From contig JACKBS010000004.1 in the NCBI GenBank assembly GCA_020634435.1, positions 372,001-436,000 of the forward strand: DNA of 64,000 bases, read 5' to 3'. Under the pieces are notes generated by a model. It was given only the letters and a program-made list of their open reading frames with translations, was not told where the DNA came from and ran no database searches. Each line of letters starts with the position of its first letter. The stretch's first letter is position 1. Made by a program: the position numbers and the translations under genes. This DNA comes from Ardenticatenaceae bacterium (GTDB taxonomy: Bacteria; Chloroflexota; Anaerolineae; Promineifilales; Promineifilaceae). This document shows, one piece after another, positions 9,017-17,037 of this stretch.

Positions 9017-9850
9017 ATGGATCGTTCGAAGCTTTTTCAGGATTCGGCGTATTTGCAGAAAAATCAGTATCGCGACAGCCGCAATTTGGATGCGCGGGCG
9101 GCGCTGCACCGGCAGTTTAGTACGGCCGTTACCGACTGGCAGCCGTGGGTGTTTGATTTGCTCAAATTAGAGCCGGGGATGCGCGTGTTGGAGTGTGGCT
9201 GCGGTCCTGGCTGGCTGTGGCGGCAAAACGTGGAGCGCATTCCCGCAGGTTGCCACATCACCCTTACCGACCTTTCGCCAGGCATGGTGGCTGAGGCAGA
9301 AGCGGCGCTGGCCGATAGCGGGCATCAGTTCAGCTTCCAATCGGCCAACATTCAGGCGCTGGAATTTGCCGACGACACGTTTGATGTGGTGGTGGCTAAC
9401 CACATGCTGTATCACGTGCCGGATTTGGCCCAGGGATTGGCAGAGGTGCGGCGGGTGTTGCAGCCAAACGGCCGTCTCATTGCCGCCACCAATGGGGATA
9501 AGCACATGAAGGAGCTGCCGCTGCTGGTGTCGGAAGAGGCGCGGCAAATGACGGCTTCGTGGCGCATGCGAGGCATCACAGACCAGCTGCCGTTTCGTTT
9601 GGAAAACGGCCGTTCCCTGTTAGAATCATTCTTCGCCCAGGTCGATTTGCATTTGTACGAAGACAGTCTGTGGGTAACTGAAGTTGAGCCATTGATTGCT
9701 TACGCTTTCTCGATGATCAAGCCGGAGATGGACGTGCCAGAAACGGCCGTTGCCCAGCTCCGCCAGGCGTGGGCCGCCAAAATCGCCGCCGACGGCGGTA
9801 TTCACATCAGCAAAGATTCCGGCGTGTTTGTGGCGGCCAATCCAGAGTAG
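9017..9850 (+). CDS. Class I SAM-dependent methyltransferase
   Basis: The start at 9017 (MDRSKLFQDS) has GGAGG immediately upstream and is preferred to the in-frame ATG at 8996, which lies in the terminator. The 277-residue product has the Rossmann methyltransferase signature: motif I VLECGCGPGWLW (about residue 58), an acidic residue after strand 2 (LTDLSPGM), and motif IV/post-II phrases DDTFDVVVANHMLYHVPDL. The substrate is not evident; UbiE/COQ5-like small-molecule methylation is plausible. It is followed 25 bp later by a CPT-like kinase gene in the same direction, so the two may be co-transcribed. Confidence 0.85.
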   Translation: MDRSKLFQDSAYLQKNQYRDSRNLDARAALHRQFSTAVTDWQPWVFDLLKLEPGMRVLECGCGPGWLWRQNVERIPAGCHITLTDLSPGMVAEAEAALADSGHQFSFQSANIQALEFADDTFDVVVANHMLYHVPDLAQGLAEVRRVLQPNGRLIAATNGDKHMKELPLLVSEEARQMTASWRMRGITDQLPFRLENGRSLLESFFAQVDLHLYEDSLWVTEVEPLIAYAFSMIKPEMDVPETAVAQLRQAWAAKIAADGGIHISKDSGVFVAANPE

Positions 9851-9875
9851 CCAGCTAATATTTTGAGGAAAAACG

Positions 9876-10499
9876 GTGTCCGCTGGCCAAATTGTTCTGA
9901 TTAATGGCACGTCGAGCAGTGGCAAAACATCGCTGGCAAAAGCGCTGCAAGGTATGTTGGCCCAGCCATGTTTTCACCTGAGTGTGGACATGTTTCAGCA
10001 AACATGGCCAGCTGATTTCCTGATTTACGGCGATGGCCAAAATCCGGCACAAGCTGAAGGTTTGCTGGCGGTTTTCAAAGATGATGCACTGGACGAAGTG
10101 CGTATAGGCCCTGCTGGATTTCGCTTTTTTGCTGGGTTGTACCGCTCGTTGGCGGCATGGGCTGCTGCGGGCAACAACATCATCGTTGAAGATGTATTTT
10201 ACCAGCCGCAGGTTTTGCGCGAAGCGGTGCAGGCGCTGCACGATCTGCCCATCTGGTTTGTAGGGGTGCATTGCGATTTGGCTGTAGCTGAGCAGCGCGA
10301 ACGGGATCGTGGCGACCGAGCACCCGGTGGCGCGCGCACGTTTTACCCGCTGGTGCATCTTCACACGCTTTACGATGTTGAAGTGGACACAACCCACCTT
10401 TCGCCAGATGCCTGTGCCCGTCAGGTGAAAGCACATCTTGACGAAGCTAAACAGCCCCAAGCATTTCAACAGCTGGCGCGGAAATTTGGTCTTGTTTAA
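9876..10499 (+). CDS. Chloramphenicol phosphotransferase-like P-loop kinase
   Basis: GTG start with a GAGGA site upstream; 207 residues. A P-loop (NGTSSSGKTSLA, residues 10-21) opens the protein, followed by an aspartate in LSVDMFQQ and a later block FVGVHCDLAVAEQRERDRGDR. This arrangement matches the chloramphenicol 3-O-phosphotransferase family, whose characterised member inactivates chloramphenicol by phosphorylation; most homologues in non-producers have unknown substrates. Resistance cannot be claimed from sequence. It follows a methyltransferase gene and its last bases overlap the convergent acetyltransferase gene. Confidence 0.8.
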   Translation: MSAGQIVLINGTSSSGKTSLAKALQGMLAQPCFHLSVDMFQQTWPADFLIYGDGQNPAQAEGLLAVFKDDALDEVRIGPAGFRFFAGLYRSLAAWAAAGNNIIVEDVFYQPQVLREAVQALHDLPIWFVGVHCDLAVAEQRERDRGDRAPGGARTFYPLVHLHTLYDVEVDTTHLSPDACARQVKAHLDEAKQPQAFQQLARKFGLV

Positions 10500-11065
10500 G
10501 CAAAATTTCCCAGGCTAAACGCCCTTTCAAAGCCCCGCTCTCGTTCTGGTTCCAGAAAGCGGGCTAGCCAGACCAACATGCCGTGACGCTCATCTAGCGT
10601 TGTGCCCGTGATGATGAAGCCCGCCTTGAGTTTGGCGATGAGCACGGGGCGATTGTTGCCCATGTGGTTGCTGGTGATGCGCTCAAGGCCCAATGCTTTC
10701 AAGTAGGGAATGAGCGCATCTAAAAAGTGCGAGTACAGTCCGCGCCGTCGGTAATCAGGCAGGATGCCACTCCACTCCATGAAAAACGTTTGCTCGTTCA
10801 CCACTTTGCCCAGCGAAAATCCAACTGGTTCCCCGGCCGCGTTGTGAAAAACAAAATATTCGGCGTGGATTTGCCCGGCCAGTTTGCGGCCCCAGCTGTC
10901 GGGCGGGGCGGGTACCTGGTACAAACCTAAATCACCCATCGGGGTGAAGATGTGGCGGTAAAGTTGGTTGGTGACTGCATAAAATTGTTGTTGGGAAACG
11001 GCCGTAACCACCACATCCTCGCTCAAGTTTGTCGGAAAATAACTGCTGCGAATCTGTTCTATCAA
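10496..11065 (-). CDS. GNAT family N-acetyltransferase
   Basis: A 189-residue protein probably starting at TTG 11065, preceded by AAAAGGAG. The core acetyl-CoA binding region is SGILPDYRRRGLYSHFLDALIPYL (motif A, R-R-G near residue 108), with a long preceding strand (HAEYFVFHNAAGEPVGF). The substrate is unknown. It is convergent with the CPT-like kinase (4-bp overlap at stop codons) and diverges from the methyltransferase gene at 11192, with about 125 bp between the two starts to hold both promoters. Confidence 0.75.
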   Translation of the reverse strand: MIEQIRSSYFPTNLSEDVVVTAVSQQQFYAVTNQLYRHIFTPMGDLGLYQVPAPPDSWGRKLAGQIHAEYFVFHNAAGEPVGFSLGKVVNEQTFFMEWSGILPDYRRRGLYSHFLDALIPYLKALGLERITSNHMGNNRPVLIAKLKAGFIITGTTLDERHGMLVWLARFLEPERERGFERAFSLGNFA

Positions 11066-11191
11066 TTTCTTTTGCTCCTTTTGGCGTGTTTGAGCAATCT
11101 TAGCGGAGAAACAGCCAGGGCAAAATTGGCCTTTGGATCGATTTCGGTTTCGCGCTAAACTGCTACTATCTTTCTGGAGTGATTAATTAAA

Positions 11192-11944
11192 ATGAGCCTG
11201 AACCCAACCCGACGTTTTTCTGATCGTGTAGATAATTATGTAAAGTATAGACCGTCGTACCCAACGGCCGTTATCGACTGTTTGCGGGATGAGTGTGGGC
11301 TGGTGGAAACGGCCGTTATCGCCGACGTTGGCTCGGGTACGGGTATCTTGGCTCGGCTTTTTTTGCAAAATGGCAACCCGGTGATTGGCATCGAGCCCAA
11401 CAAGGAGATGCGCGAAGCGGGTGAGGTGTACCTGGCTGAGTTTGCCAACTTCAGCAGCGTCAACGGCACCGCCGAAGCCACCGCGCTGCCCGATGCGTCG
11501 GTTGATTTTGTGACGGCCGGGCAGGCGGCTCACTGGTTCGACCGGGAAAAATCGCTGCCGGAGCTGCGCCGCATTTTGCGTCCCGGCGGCACGATTGCTT
11601 TTGTCTGGAACACCATGGCTTTTGACGAGTCGCCGTTTATGCGTGGGTATGAGCAAATTACGCTGCGTTATTTCGATGGGAAGCCGAGCCGCAAGGATGA
11701 GATGCGGGGTGATGTTGTGGCTTATTTGGGCGCAGGTACGCAGGTGCGCGATTTTACCTACGCGCAGCAGTTTGATCTGCCGGGCATCACCGGCCGACTG
11801 CTCTCAACCTCCTACGCTCCCCTGGCTGACGACCCACGCCACGAACCGATGTTGGCCGAGCTGGCAGAACTGTTTGCCGCGAATGAAGAAGACGGCCGTA
11901 TCCGCTTCCTCTACACCACCGAACTGTATTTCCACCAATTCTAA
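11192..11944 (+). CDS. Class I SAM-dependent methyltransferase (Methyltransf_11 type)
   Basis: A 250-residue protein. Motif I is VIADVGSGTGILARLF (about residue 40), followed by IGIEPNKEMREAG and a VDFVTAGQAAHWFDREKSLPELRRILRPGG block characteristic of small-molecule methyltransferases related to trans-aconitate and biotin-pathway enzymes. The His-Trp-Phe (AHWFD) is typical of this subgroup. It reads divergently from the GNAT gene and stops just before a bidirectional hairpin. Three ACGGCCGT octamers lie in the coding sequence, two of them in the first 110 bases. Confidence 0.85.
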   Translation: MSLNPTRRFSDRVDNYVKYRPSYPTAVIDCLRDECGLVETAVIADVGSGTGILARLFLQNGNPVIGIEPNKEMREAGEVYLAEFANFSSVNGTAEATALPDASVDFVTAGQAAHWFDREKSLPELRRILRPGGTIAFVWNTMAFDESPFMRGYEQITLRYFDGKPSRKDEMRGDVVAYLGAGTQVRDFTYAQQFDLPGITGRLLSTSYAPLADDPRHEPMLAELAELFAANEEDGRIRFLYTTELYFHQF

Positions 11945-11949
11945 AAACT

Positions 11950-12011
11950 CACCGCAGAGAACGCGGAGGCCGCAGAGGTTTTCCTCCGTGTTCTCTGCGC
12001 TCTCTGCGGTG
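11950..12011. terminator. Bidirectional hairpin built from a CACAGAG-type repeat
   Basis: ACCGCAGAGAACGCGGAG pairs imperfectly with CTCCGTGTTCTCTGCG and CTCTGCGGT. It lies between the stop codons of two convergent genes (11944 and 12016), with A/T-rich tails on both sides, so it can serve both as terminator. It is also one of the dispersed CACAGAG-like repeats. Confidence 0.6.
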
Positions 12012-12015
12012 AAAA

Positions 12016-12915
12016 TTAGCCAAACGCCCAGCGCAAAAATTGAGGGAAAGCCTGAGCCCACGTTTCGTAATTGTGCCGCCCGCCGGGCACTTCTACGTAC
12101 ACTACCTCTTCGCCGGGGGCAAAGCCCAGCACTTTGAGTTCCGCAATCAGTTCCAGCGTGTCCTGAATGGCATCGATCACGCCGTTGCCGTCCCGGTCGC
12201 TGGCTTCGTCCTGGGTGGCGGCTTCAAACCAGACACGCAGATTGGGCTTTACGGCCGTTTGCCGCACCATCGCGTGGGCAATGAGCTGATTAGGTGGCAT
12301 CCGCGTTTCATCTGCCGCCGCCCGCCACCAGAAAGAGCCAGACATGACCCCGACTACACCAAACAAGTCGGGCCGGTTCCAGGCAATGTCGAAGGCAGAC
12401 AATCCACCCAACGAGACGCCAAAGATGGCAGTCTCGGCTGGCTTGTTGCTGGTGCGAAACTGCTGGTTGATAGTGGGCATGAGTTCGGTGGTGAGGAAAC
12501 GGCCGTATTCCCCTGCTTTGGTGCCTAAAATCTGAGCGTTGGGGCAAACGGCCGTTCCGTACTCTTGCAACCGGTCGGGATTGGTGGGCACCGCGACAAC
12601 GATAACGGGGGGAATGTGCTCACGTTGAAACAAAGTGGCCAGCGTTTCGCGCAGGTACAGCGCCTCCTGGTCCTGGCCGTCGTTGACGTAGAGGGTGGGG
12701 TAGCGGCGCTGGCTGTCTTGGGCGTATCCTGGCGGCAAAAAGACGGTGATCTCCCGGCTGTTGTCCAGCGCTTGCGAGGCAAATTCTGGCAGCGTCACGA
12801 CCGTCACCGTTGCCAGTCTGGCTGTTCGCTGTCGCCCCACCTCGTAATGGGTCAAAATCAAGAGGAGGGCGAGAACGGCCGTTAACCAAAACACAAAATC
12901 AATCATAGATAGCAT
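12016..12915 (-). CDS. Membrane-anchored alpha/beta-hydrolase esterase (enterochelin-esterase-like)
   Basis: About 299 residues from the ATG at 12915 (a TTG at 12918 and an ATG at 12906 are alternatives). An N-terminal hydrophobic helix (FWLTAVLALLLILTH) anchors it. The body matches the putative esterase/Fes family: EITVFLPPGY and RYPTLYVNDGQD, nucleophile elbow GVSLGGLSAFD, and C-terminal His in GGRHNYETWAQAFPQFLRW. The segment DRDGNGVID resembles an EF-hand-type calcium loop and lies where the acidic triad residue is expected. The substrate is unknown. The gene is convergent with a methyltransferase and lies just downstream of menE in the same orientation. Confidence 0.8.
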   Translation of the reverse strand: MLSMIDFVFWLTAVLALLLILTHYEVGRQRTARLATVTVVTLPEFASQALDNSREITVFLPPGYAQDSQRRYPTLYVNDGQDQEALYLRETLATLFQREHIPPVIVVAVPTNPDRLQEYGTAVCPNAQILGTKAGEYGRFLTTELMPTINQQFRTSNKPAETAIFGVSLGGLSAFDIAWNRPDLFGVVGVMSGSFWWRAAADETRMPPNQLIAHAMVRQTAVKPNLRVWFEAATQDEASDRDGNGVIDAIQDTLELIAELKVLGFAPGEEVVYVEVPGGRHNYETWAQAFPQFLRWAFG

Positions 12916-12945
12916 CAATTGTAAACTGTCATGCGGGACAGGCGA

Positions 12946-14544
12946 CTATTCACGAAAGTTGCTTTTTAGCGCTTCGGCCACTTGCTTACGGCCGATTTTC
13001 CCCGAAGCAGTCAGCGGCAGCTCAGTAACCAACTCGATTTGGCGGGGAATCTTGTAGCCAGCGAGATGATCGCGACAAAAGGTGATGAGGTCCTGGGCGG
13101 AGACGGTAGCGTTTGGGGCGATTTGCGCCATCGCTACGACGCGCTGGCCCCATTCTGCATCGGGGACGCCCACGACGCACGCTTCCACCACCTGCGGATG
13201 CTGCCGCAGCACCGCTTCCACCTCGGCTGGATAGACATTTTCGCCACCAGACACAATCAAATCGCTGCGCCGCTGCACCAGGAAGAGGTCGCCATCTTCG
13301 TCCAGGTAGCCGAGGTCGCCAGTGTGGATTGTTGCAGGTTGCAGGTTGCAGGTTGCAAGTTTTTCTTCACCTGCCACTTGCCACTTTCTACTTACCACCT
13401 TTGCAAAATAACCTGCCATAACAGTCTGCCCAGTCACGACAATTTCGCCGATTTCGTTGGACGGCCGTTCATTCCCATCCTCTCCCACAATTTTGATGGT
13501 GGTAAACATGAGTGGCTTGCCTACGCTGGCTGGTTTGCGGGCGGCGTCGCTGGGCAGCATGGTGGCCACCTGAGAAGCGGCTTCGGTGAGGCCATAGGTG
13601 GGGGCCACGAGTGGCGGGTAATCGGTATTCGGTGAGCGGTAATCGGTGGACGGTTTACCGATTACGGATAACTGATTACCGATTACCGCTCTCGGTAAAG
13701 CGTTGGCTTGCTGCACTAGCTCTGGTGTGGCCGCTGCGCCGCCGAGGAGGATGAGGCGTAGGTGGGCGGGCCAGTGGCTGCGGCTTTGCAGCAGGCGGTG
13801 CAGCATGGTGGGCACAACGGAGATGAGGGTGATGGGATTGCTATCTAGGTCGTGGTTGATGGTGGCTAAATCAAAGCGGGGGTGGAGGGAAACGGCCGTT
13901 CCGTACAAACAGCTCCGAAACAACACAGCAAGTCCGCCCACGTGGTACAGCGGCAGCACGCTCAGCCAGAGGTCGTTGGGGTTCAGACCCAGCCGGAAGG
14001 CCGAGGCGGTGGCGCTCCAAAAGTGGTTGGCAAAAGTGAGCAGCACACCCTTGGGCTGACCCGATGTGCCGGAGGTGAAAACCACCGATTGGTAATGGTT
14101 AACGGTAAATGGTGAATGGTTAATGGTTAATGAGGTCTCGACCAGCCATGAATCACTAAAAATTAACAATTGGCAATTAACCATTAACCATTGAGCGGCA
14201 TCTTGAGCAAATCCCTCATCAGCAATCAGCCACTTTGCCGCGACGTGTTCAATTTGCCAGCGCAGTTCGGTGGGGGTGAGGCGGGTGTTGAGTGGGACGA
14301 GGATGGCACTGAGGCGGGCCAGGGCGTGGACCAGGCAAACGTAAGGCAGGCCGTTGGGCAGCAGCACGGCGACAAAATCGCCCGCCTGTACACCTTCCTG
14401 CTGTAATTTGGCGCAGGTGGCGTTGACCAACTGGTTGAGCTCGCCGTAGGTCCAGCGCTGGCTGCCGATGATGAGCGCCAGCTTTTGTGGCGTGGCCTGG
14501 GCGCGCTCAGCGAGCCAGTCGGTGCTGGCTGGCCAATCTTGCAT
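12946..14544 (-). CDS. menE: o-Succinylbenzoate-CoA ligase with three repeat-encoded inserts
   Basis: An ANL-superfamily acyl-CoA synthetase of 532 residues. Core motifs are clear: FTSGTSGQPKGVLLT (A3), YGLTEA (A5), HTGDLGYLDEDG (A7) and the C-terminal catalytic Lys in LTASGKIGRKQ (A10). The menD and menF genes upstream on the same strand make o-succinylbenzoate activation in menaquinone synthesis the best call. Three low-complexity inserts encoded by heptamer hairpin repeats interrupt it at about residues 117-151, 284-309 and 381-405, each immediately before a core motif. All keep the reading frame. It begins 2 bp after the SDR stop codon, so it is probably co-transcribed. Confidence 0.85.
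   Translation of the reverse strand: MQDWPASTDWLAERAQATPQKLALIIGSQRWTYGELNQLVNATCAKLQQEGVQAGDFVAVLLPNGLPYVCLVHALARLSAILVPLNTRLTPTELRWQIEHVAAKWLIADEGFAQDAAQWLMVNCQLLIFSDSWLVETSLTINHSPFTVNHYQSVVFTSGTSGQPKGVLLTFANHFWSATASAFRLGLNPNDLWLSVLPLYHVGGLAVLFRSCLYGTAVSLHPRFDLATINHDLDSNPITLISVVPTMLHRLLQSRSHWPAHLRLILLGGAAATPELVQQANALPRAVIGNQLSVIGKPSTDYRSPNTDYPPLVAPTYGLTEAASQVATMLPSDAARKPASVGKPLMFTTIKIVGEDGNERPSNEIGEIVVTGQTVMAGYFAKVVSRKWQVAGEEKLATCNLQPATIHTGDLGYLDEDGDLFLVQRRSDLIVSGGENVYPAEVEAVLRQHPQVVEACVVGVPDAEWGQRVVAMAQIAPNATVSAQDLITFCRDHLAGYKIPRQIELVTELPLTASGKIGRKQVAEALKSNFRE
13328..13402. repeat. In-frame heptamer repeat (GGTTGCA type) in menE
   Basis: Three to four copies of GGTTGCA are followed by CTGCCACTTGCCACTTTC and related units. 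In the MenE frame it encodes a KWQVAGEEKLATCNLQPAT-like insert just before the HTGD motif. Confidence 0.8.
13618..13691. repeat. In-frame heptamer hairpin (GTAATCG type) in menE
   Basis: Units GTAATCGGTATTCGGTGAGC on one side and ATTACCGATTACCGC on the other are complementary around a short spacer. The product is a VIGNQLSVIGKPSTDYRSP-type insert just before YGLTEA. Confidence 0.85.
14091..14192. repeat. In-frame heptamer hairpin (AATGGTT type) in menE
   Basis: Left arm of AATGGTTAATGGTTAA-like units (14091-14130) and right arm TTAACCATTAACCATT (14162-14192), complementary around about 31 bp. It encodes the MVNCQLLIFSDSW...TINHSPFTVNHYQ insert before FTSGTSG. The same heptamer family flanks the four-helix-bundle gene at 18.8-19.3 kb. 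Confidence 0.85.
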
Positions 14545-14546
14545 CC

Positions 14547-15440
14547 CTACTTGCCCAATCCCTGAACCATCAAATCGCCACTGGTGACAATCGCTTTTTC
14601 CCGGCTCATGAGATGGTTGGCGGCAAACTGCATGATTTTGTTCACCGGGCCAGGAATCACCAGATGCTGCTTGCCTAGACTGGCCAGCGTTTCCCGCACG
14701 ACTGGCTCCACATCCATGAGCATGAAGGGGGGATAGTCATCCAGGTTGTCGCCCTGGGTGCGGGTGAGGCCAGGGGTGAGAACCAGCACATCCACGTTGG
14801 TTTGGCGCAGTTCGTACCAAAGCGATTCGCCCAGCATGAGCTGGAACGCTTTGTTGGCGGAGTACGCGCCAGTGTAAGCCGTGCCGTGCAGCCCGGCCTG
14901 GGATGAGACCAGAATGATGCCGCCGTGCCCCTGTGAGAGCATTTTACGGCCGTATTCATACACCAGCGTTGTGTAGCCTCGGGCGTTCACGTCGATCATC
15001 GCGTGGTGGGTGGCCAGGTCCATGTCCAGAATGGCAGGCGTGCCCTCGTCGAGGAACATGTGGTTGCAGATCAGCAGGCCAATTTCCAGATCGTTGGTAA
15101 CGGCCGTTAATTCCGGCAAAAAGTCAGGACGGCCCAAATCCAGCACGACGGGCTTGACGTTGACGTGGTACCGCGCGCGCAGTTCTTGAGCGCGGGCTTC
15201 CAGTTCGTCGGCGCGAATGTCTACCAGCACCAGGTTGATGTGGTGCCCGGCCAGCTGACGGGCAAAGCCGTAGCCCAACCCTTCTTCACGGGCCGCGCCA
15301 GTTACAATCGCCCAGGGGCCATATTTTTTAACAAATGTGGCATGGTTCATCTCGGTATGGCCCTGAAGTTGCTGCCAGAGATAGTACCCAGCAGTAACGG
15401 CCGTTCCGGCCAAAACCAATGATTTTAATCCTTTACCCAT
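14547..15440 (-). CDS. Short-chain dehydrogenase/reductase
   Basis: Start at 15440 (MGKGLKSLVL), preceded by AGGAGA; 297 residues. An N-terminal hydrophobic helix (LVLAGTAVTAGYYLW) suggests membrane association, like 17-beta-HSD12-type enzymes. The Rossmann glycine motif is TGAAREEGLGYG; downstream are ICNHM in place of NNAG, VSSQAG with the catalytic Ser, and YSANK with Tyr and Lys. The substrate is unknown; ketone or steroid/fatty-acyl reduction is plausible. It sits between a P450 and menE and is tightly spaced with menE (2 bp), suggesting a shared transcript. Confidence 0.88.
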   Translation of the reverse strand: MGKGLKSLVLAGTAVTAGYYLWQQLQGHTEMNHATFVKKYGPWAIVTGAAREEGLGYGFARQLAGHHINLVLVDIRADELEARAQELRARYHVNVKPVVLDLGRPDFLPELTAVTNDLEIGLLICNHMFLDEGTPAILDMDLATHHAMIDVNARGYTTLVYEYGRKMLSQGHGGIILVSSQAGLHGTAYTGAYSANKAFQLMLGESLWYELRQTNVDVLVLTPGLTRTQGDNLDDYPPFMLMDVEPVVRETLASLGKQHLVIPGPVNKIMQFAANHLMSREKAIVTSGDLMVQGLGK

Positions 15441-15461
15441 CCAAATCTCCTGAAACATCGT

Positions 15462-15491
15462 CTGTCATTCCCGCTTTCACAGGAATGACAG
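15462..15491. repeat. Inverted repeat of the TGTCATTCC family
   Basis: CTGTCATTCC (15462-15471) and its perfect complement GGAATGACAG (15482-15491). It lies between the P450 stop and the SDR start. A larger relative lies at 22656-22738. Confidence 0.7.
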
Positions 15492-15500
15492 TTGTGGGTG

Positions 15501-16865
15501 TTAATCGCCAGCGACGGTCGCCAATTCTGCTTCTACTGGAGCCAGTTCGCGCCGTTGGTAACGGACGATCGTTTTGGTTGGCTTGTTGGCGCCCAGGCCG
15601 CGCAGAATTTTGGTGTCTTGCGTTACCAATTCCAGCTCAAACTGGCGCAGCATGAGGGCAGTGATCACGATCATTTCGTTGTTGGCGAAGTTCATGCCGG
15701 TGCATTTGTGGGTGCCGCCGCCAAAGCCGAACAAATTAAACCGGTGCTGCTTGTCCTCGGCGCGATCGGGGGAGAAGCGTAGTGGGTCAAACCGTTCTGG
15801 TTCAGCAAACTGGTCTGGCAGCTTGTGGCCGATTTCTTGGGCTACCTGCACCAGCCAACCCGCCGGGATGATGTAATCGCCAAACTCAATATCTTCCTTC
15901 ACCACGCGCATGAGCATGTCGGCAGACGGCCGTAATCGCTCCACTTCACGCACGGCCCAGGCAATGTGGTCTAGCTGCACCATGCGCTTGGGATCGATAT
16001 GCACGCCTGCGGGAGCAACTTCTTCAATTTCGGCCAGGACTCTTTGCAGATAATCGGGGTGCTTTAGCAGCAGGATGAGCGTCCAGGCAGCTTGCCCGGC
16101 GGTGGTTTCGTGCCCGGCAAACATGAGGGCCATGAGCAGGTTACGCACCATTTCGTCGTCGATTGATTGGTCATCCTCTGCTCTGTTGATGATGTCTTGC
16201 AGGAAGTCGCTGTATTTTTCTGGATTGGCGCGCCGCTCGGCGATGATGGGGCCTAGAATTTCGGTCATGCGCGCTTTGGCTTTGTCCCGCTTTCTAAATT
16301 TGGGCAGGGGCAGATCGGGGGGCAGCAATGGGTCTAGCGCCTTGCCGACATCGGTGTACAAATCCCAGAATTCGCGCCCAACTGCCTTGTTGACCTCTGG
16401 TCCCAGAAAGCAGTCGCCTGCGACTTCTTGCACCAGGGTGCCGATCTCGCCAGCCAGCTCAATTTCGCCGCTGTCGCCCAAGCCATCGAGCCATGCCTGG
16501 ACGACTTCTTGCATCACGTCTACGTAATGCAGCATTTTTTCGCGTTTGAACAGCTCCTGGACCAACGGCCGTTGCTGCAAATATTTGTCGTGCGGGGCGA
16601 GGAAGAGCGCTTCGCCAAACATTGCTTTGAGGAACTGGTACGGCTCCTGAATGCTAAGACGGCCGTCTGTCTCCATAAAAAATTTCTTCTGATTTTCCGG
16701 GCCTATGACCACGGCCACGTTTTGGTTGGCCAGCTTAAGCGCGAAGACGCTGCCGTGCTCTACAAAGCCGCGTCGAACCAGCTCTGGCCGATTGCGTTGA
16801 AATTCGGCAGCATGCCCGACGATGGGCAGCGCGCCGGAAACCATAGGTGGTGTTGATTTTGTCAT
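15501..16865 (-). CDS. Cytochrome P450
   Basis: A 454-residue haem-thiolate monooxygenase. Visible signatures are the I-helix AGHETTAGQ (oxygen activation), the K-helix ExxR in REVERLRPS and the haem-binding loop FGFGGGTHKCTGMNFA with the axial Cys. The HKCxGxxFA form of the loop is common in CYP51-like and related bacterial P450s. No transmembrane anchor is seen, so it is probably soluble and needs redox partners encoded elsewhere; none are adjacent. It lies on the same strand between menD and the SDR. The substrate is unknown; a terpenoid, sterol-like or quinone-tail substrate is conceivable from context only. Confidence 0.95.
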   Translation of the reverse strand: MTKSTPPMVSGALPIVGHAAEFQRNRPELVRRGFVEHGSVFALKLANQNVAVVIGPENQKKFFMETDGRLSIQEPYQFLKAMFGEALFLAPHDKYLQQRPLVQELFKREKMLHYVDVMQEVVQAWLDGLGDSGEIELAGEIGTLVQEVAGDCFLGPEVNKAVGREFWDLYTDVGKALDPLLPPDLPLPKFRKRDKAKARMTEILGPIIAERRANPEKYSDFLQDIINRAEDDQSIDDEMVRNLLMALMFAGHETTAGQAAWTLILLLKHPDYLQRVLAEIEEVAPAGVHIDPKRMVQLDHIAWAVREVERLRPSADMLMRVVKEDIEFGDYIIPAGWLVQVAQEIGHKLPDQFAEPERFDPLRFSPDRAEDKQHRFNLFGFGGGTHKCTGMNFANNEMIVITALMLRQFELELVTQDTKILRGLGANKPTKTIVRYQRRELAPVEAELATVAGD

Positions 16866-16987
16866 GTTAACTTCATCCTTTGGTGAGTCTGGGTGACTCT
16901 CCCCTGATTTGTCTCCTACATTTTACCAGCAGATGGGGTTTGCTGCTTAGCTTGTTGTTGATTTTTAATGTTGTTTTTCTGTAGCAA

Positions 16988-17036
16988 CAACGAATTAGCG
17001 TAACGAACGAATTTTTCTGTTCGGTCCAATTCGTTG
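16988..17036 (-). terminator. Hairpin just downstream of menD
   Basis: Arms CAACGAATT (16988-16996) and AATTCGTTG (17028-17036) are perfectly complementary, immediately after the menD stop. There is no clean T-tract, so read-through into the P450 gene is possible. Confidence 0.45.
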
Positions 17037-17037
17037 A

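Noticed and set aside
9876..10499. Chloramphenicol resistance determinant
   Set aside because: Only family similarity is visible, and many such proteins in non-producing bacteria have unknown substrates.
12982..13635. 217-residue plus-strand frame inside menE
   Set aside because: It is the complement of menE, and part of its coding appeal comes from heptamer repeats that are open in several frames.
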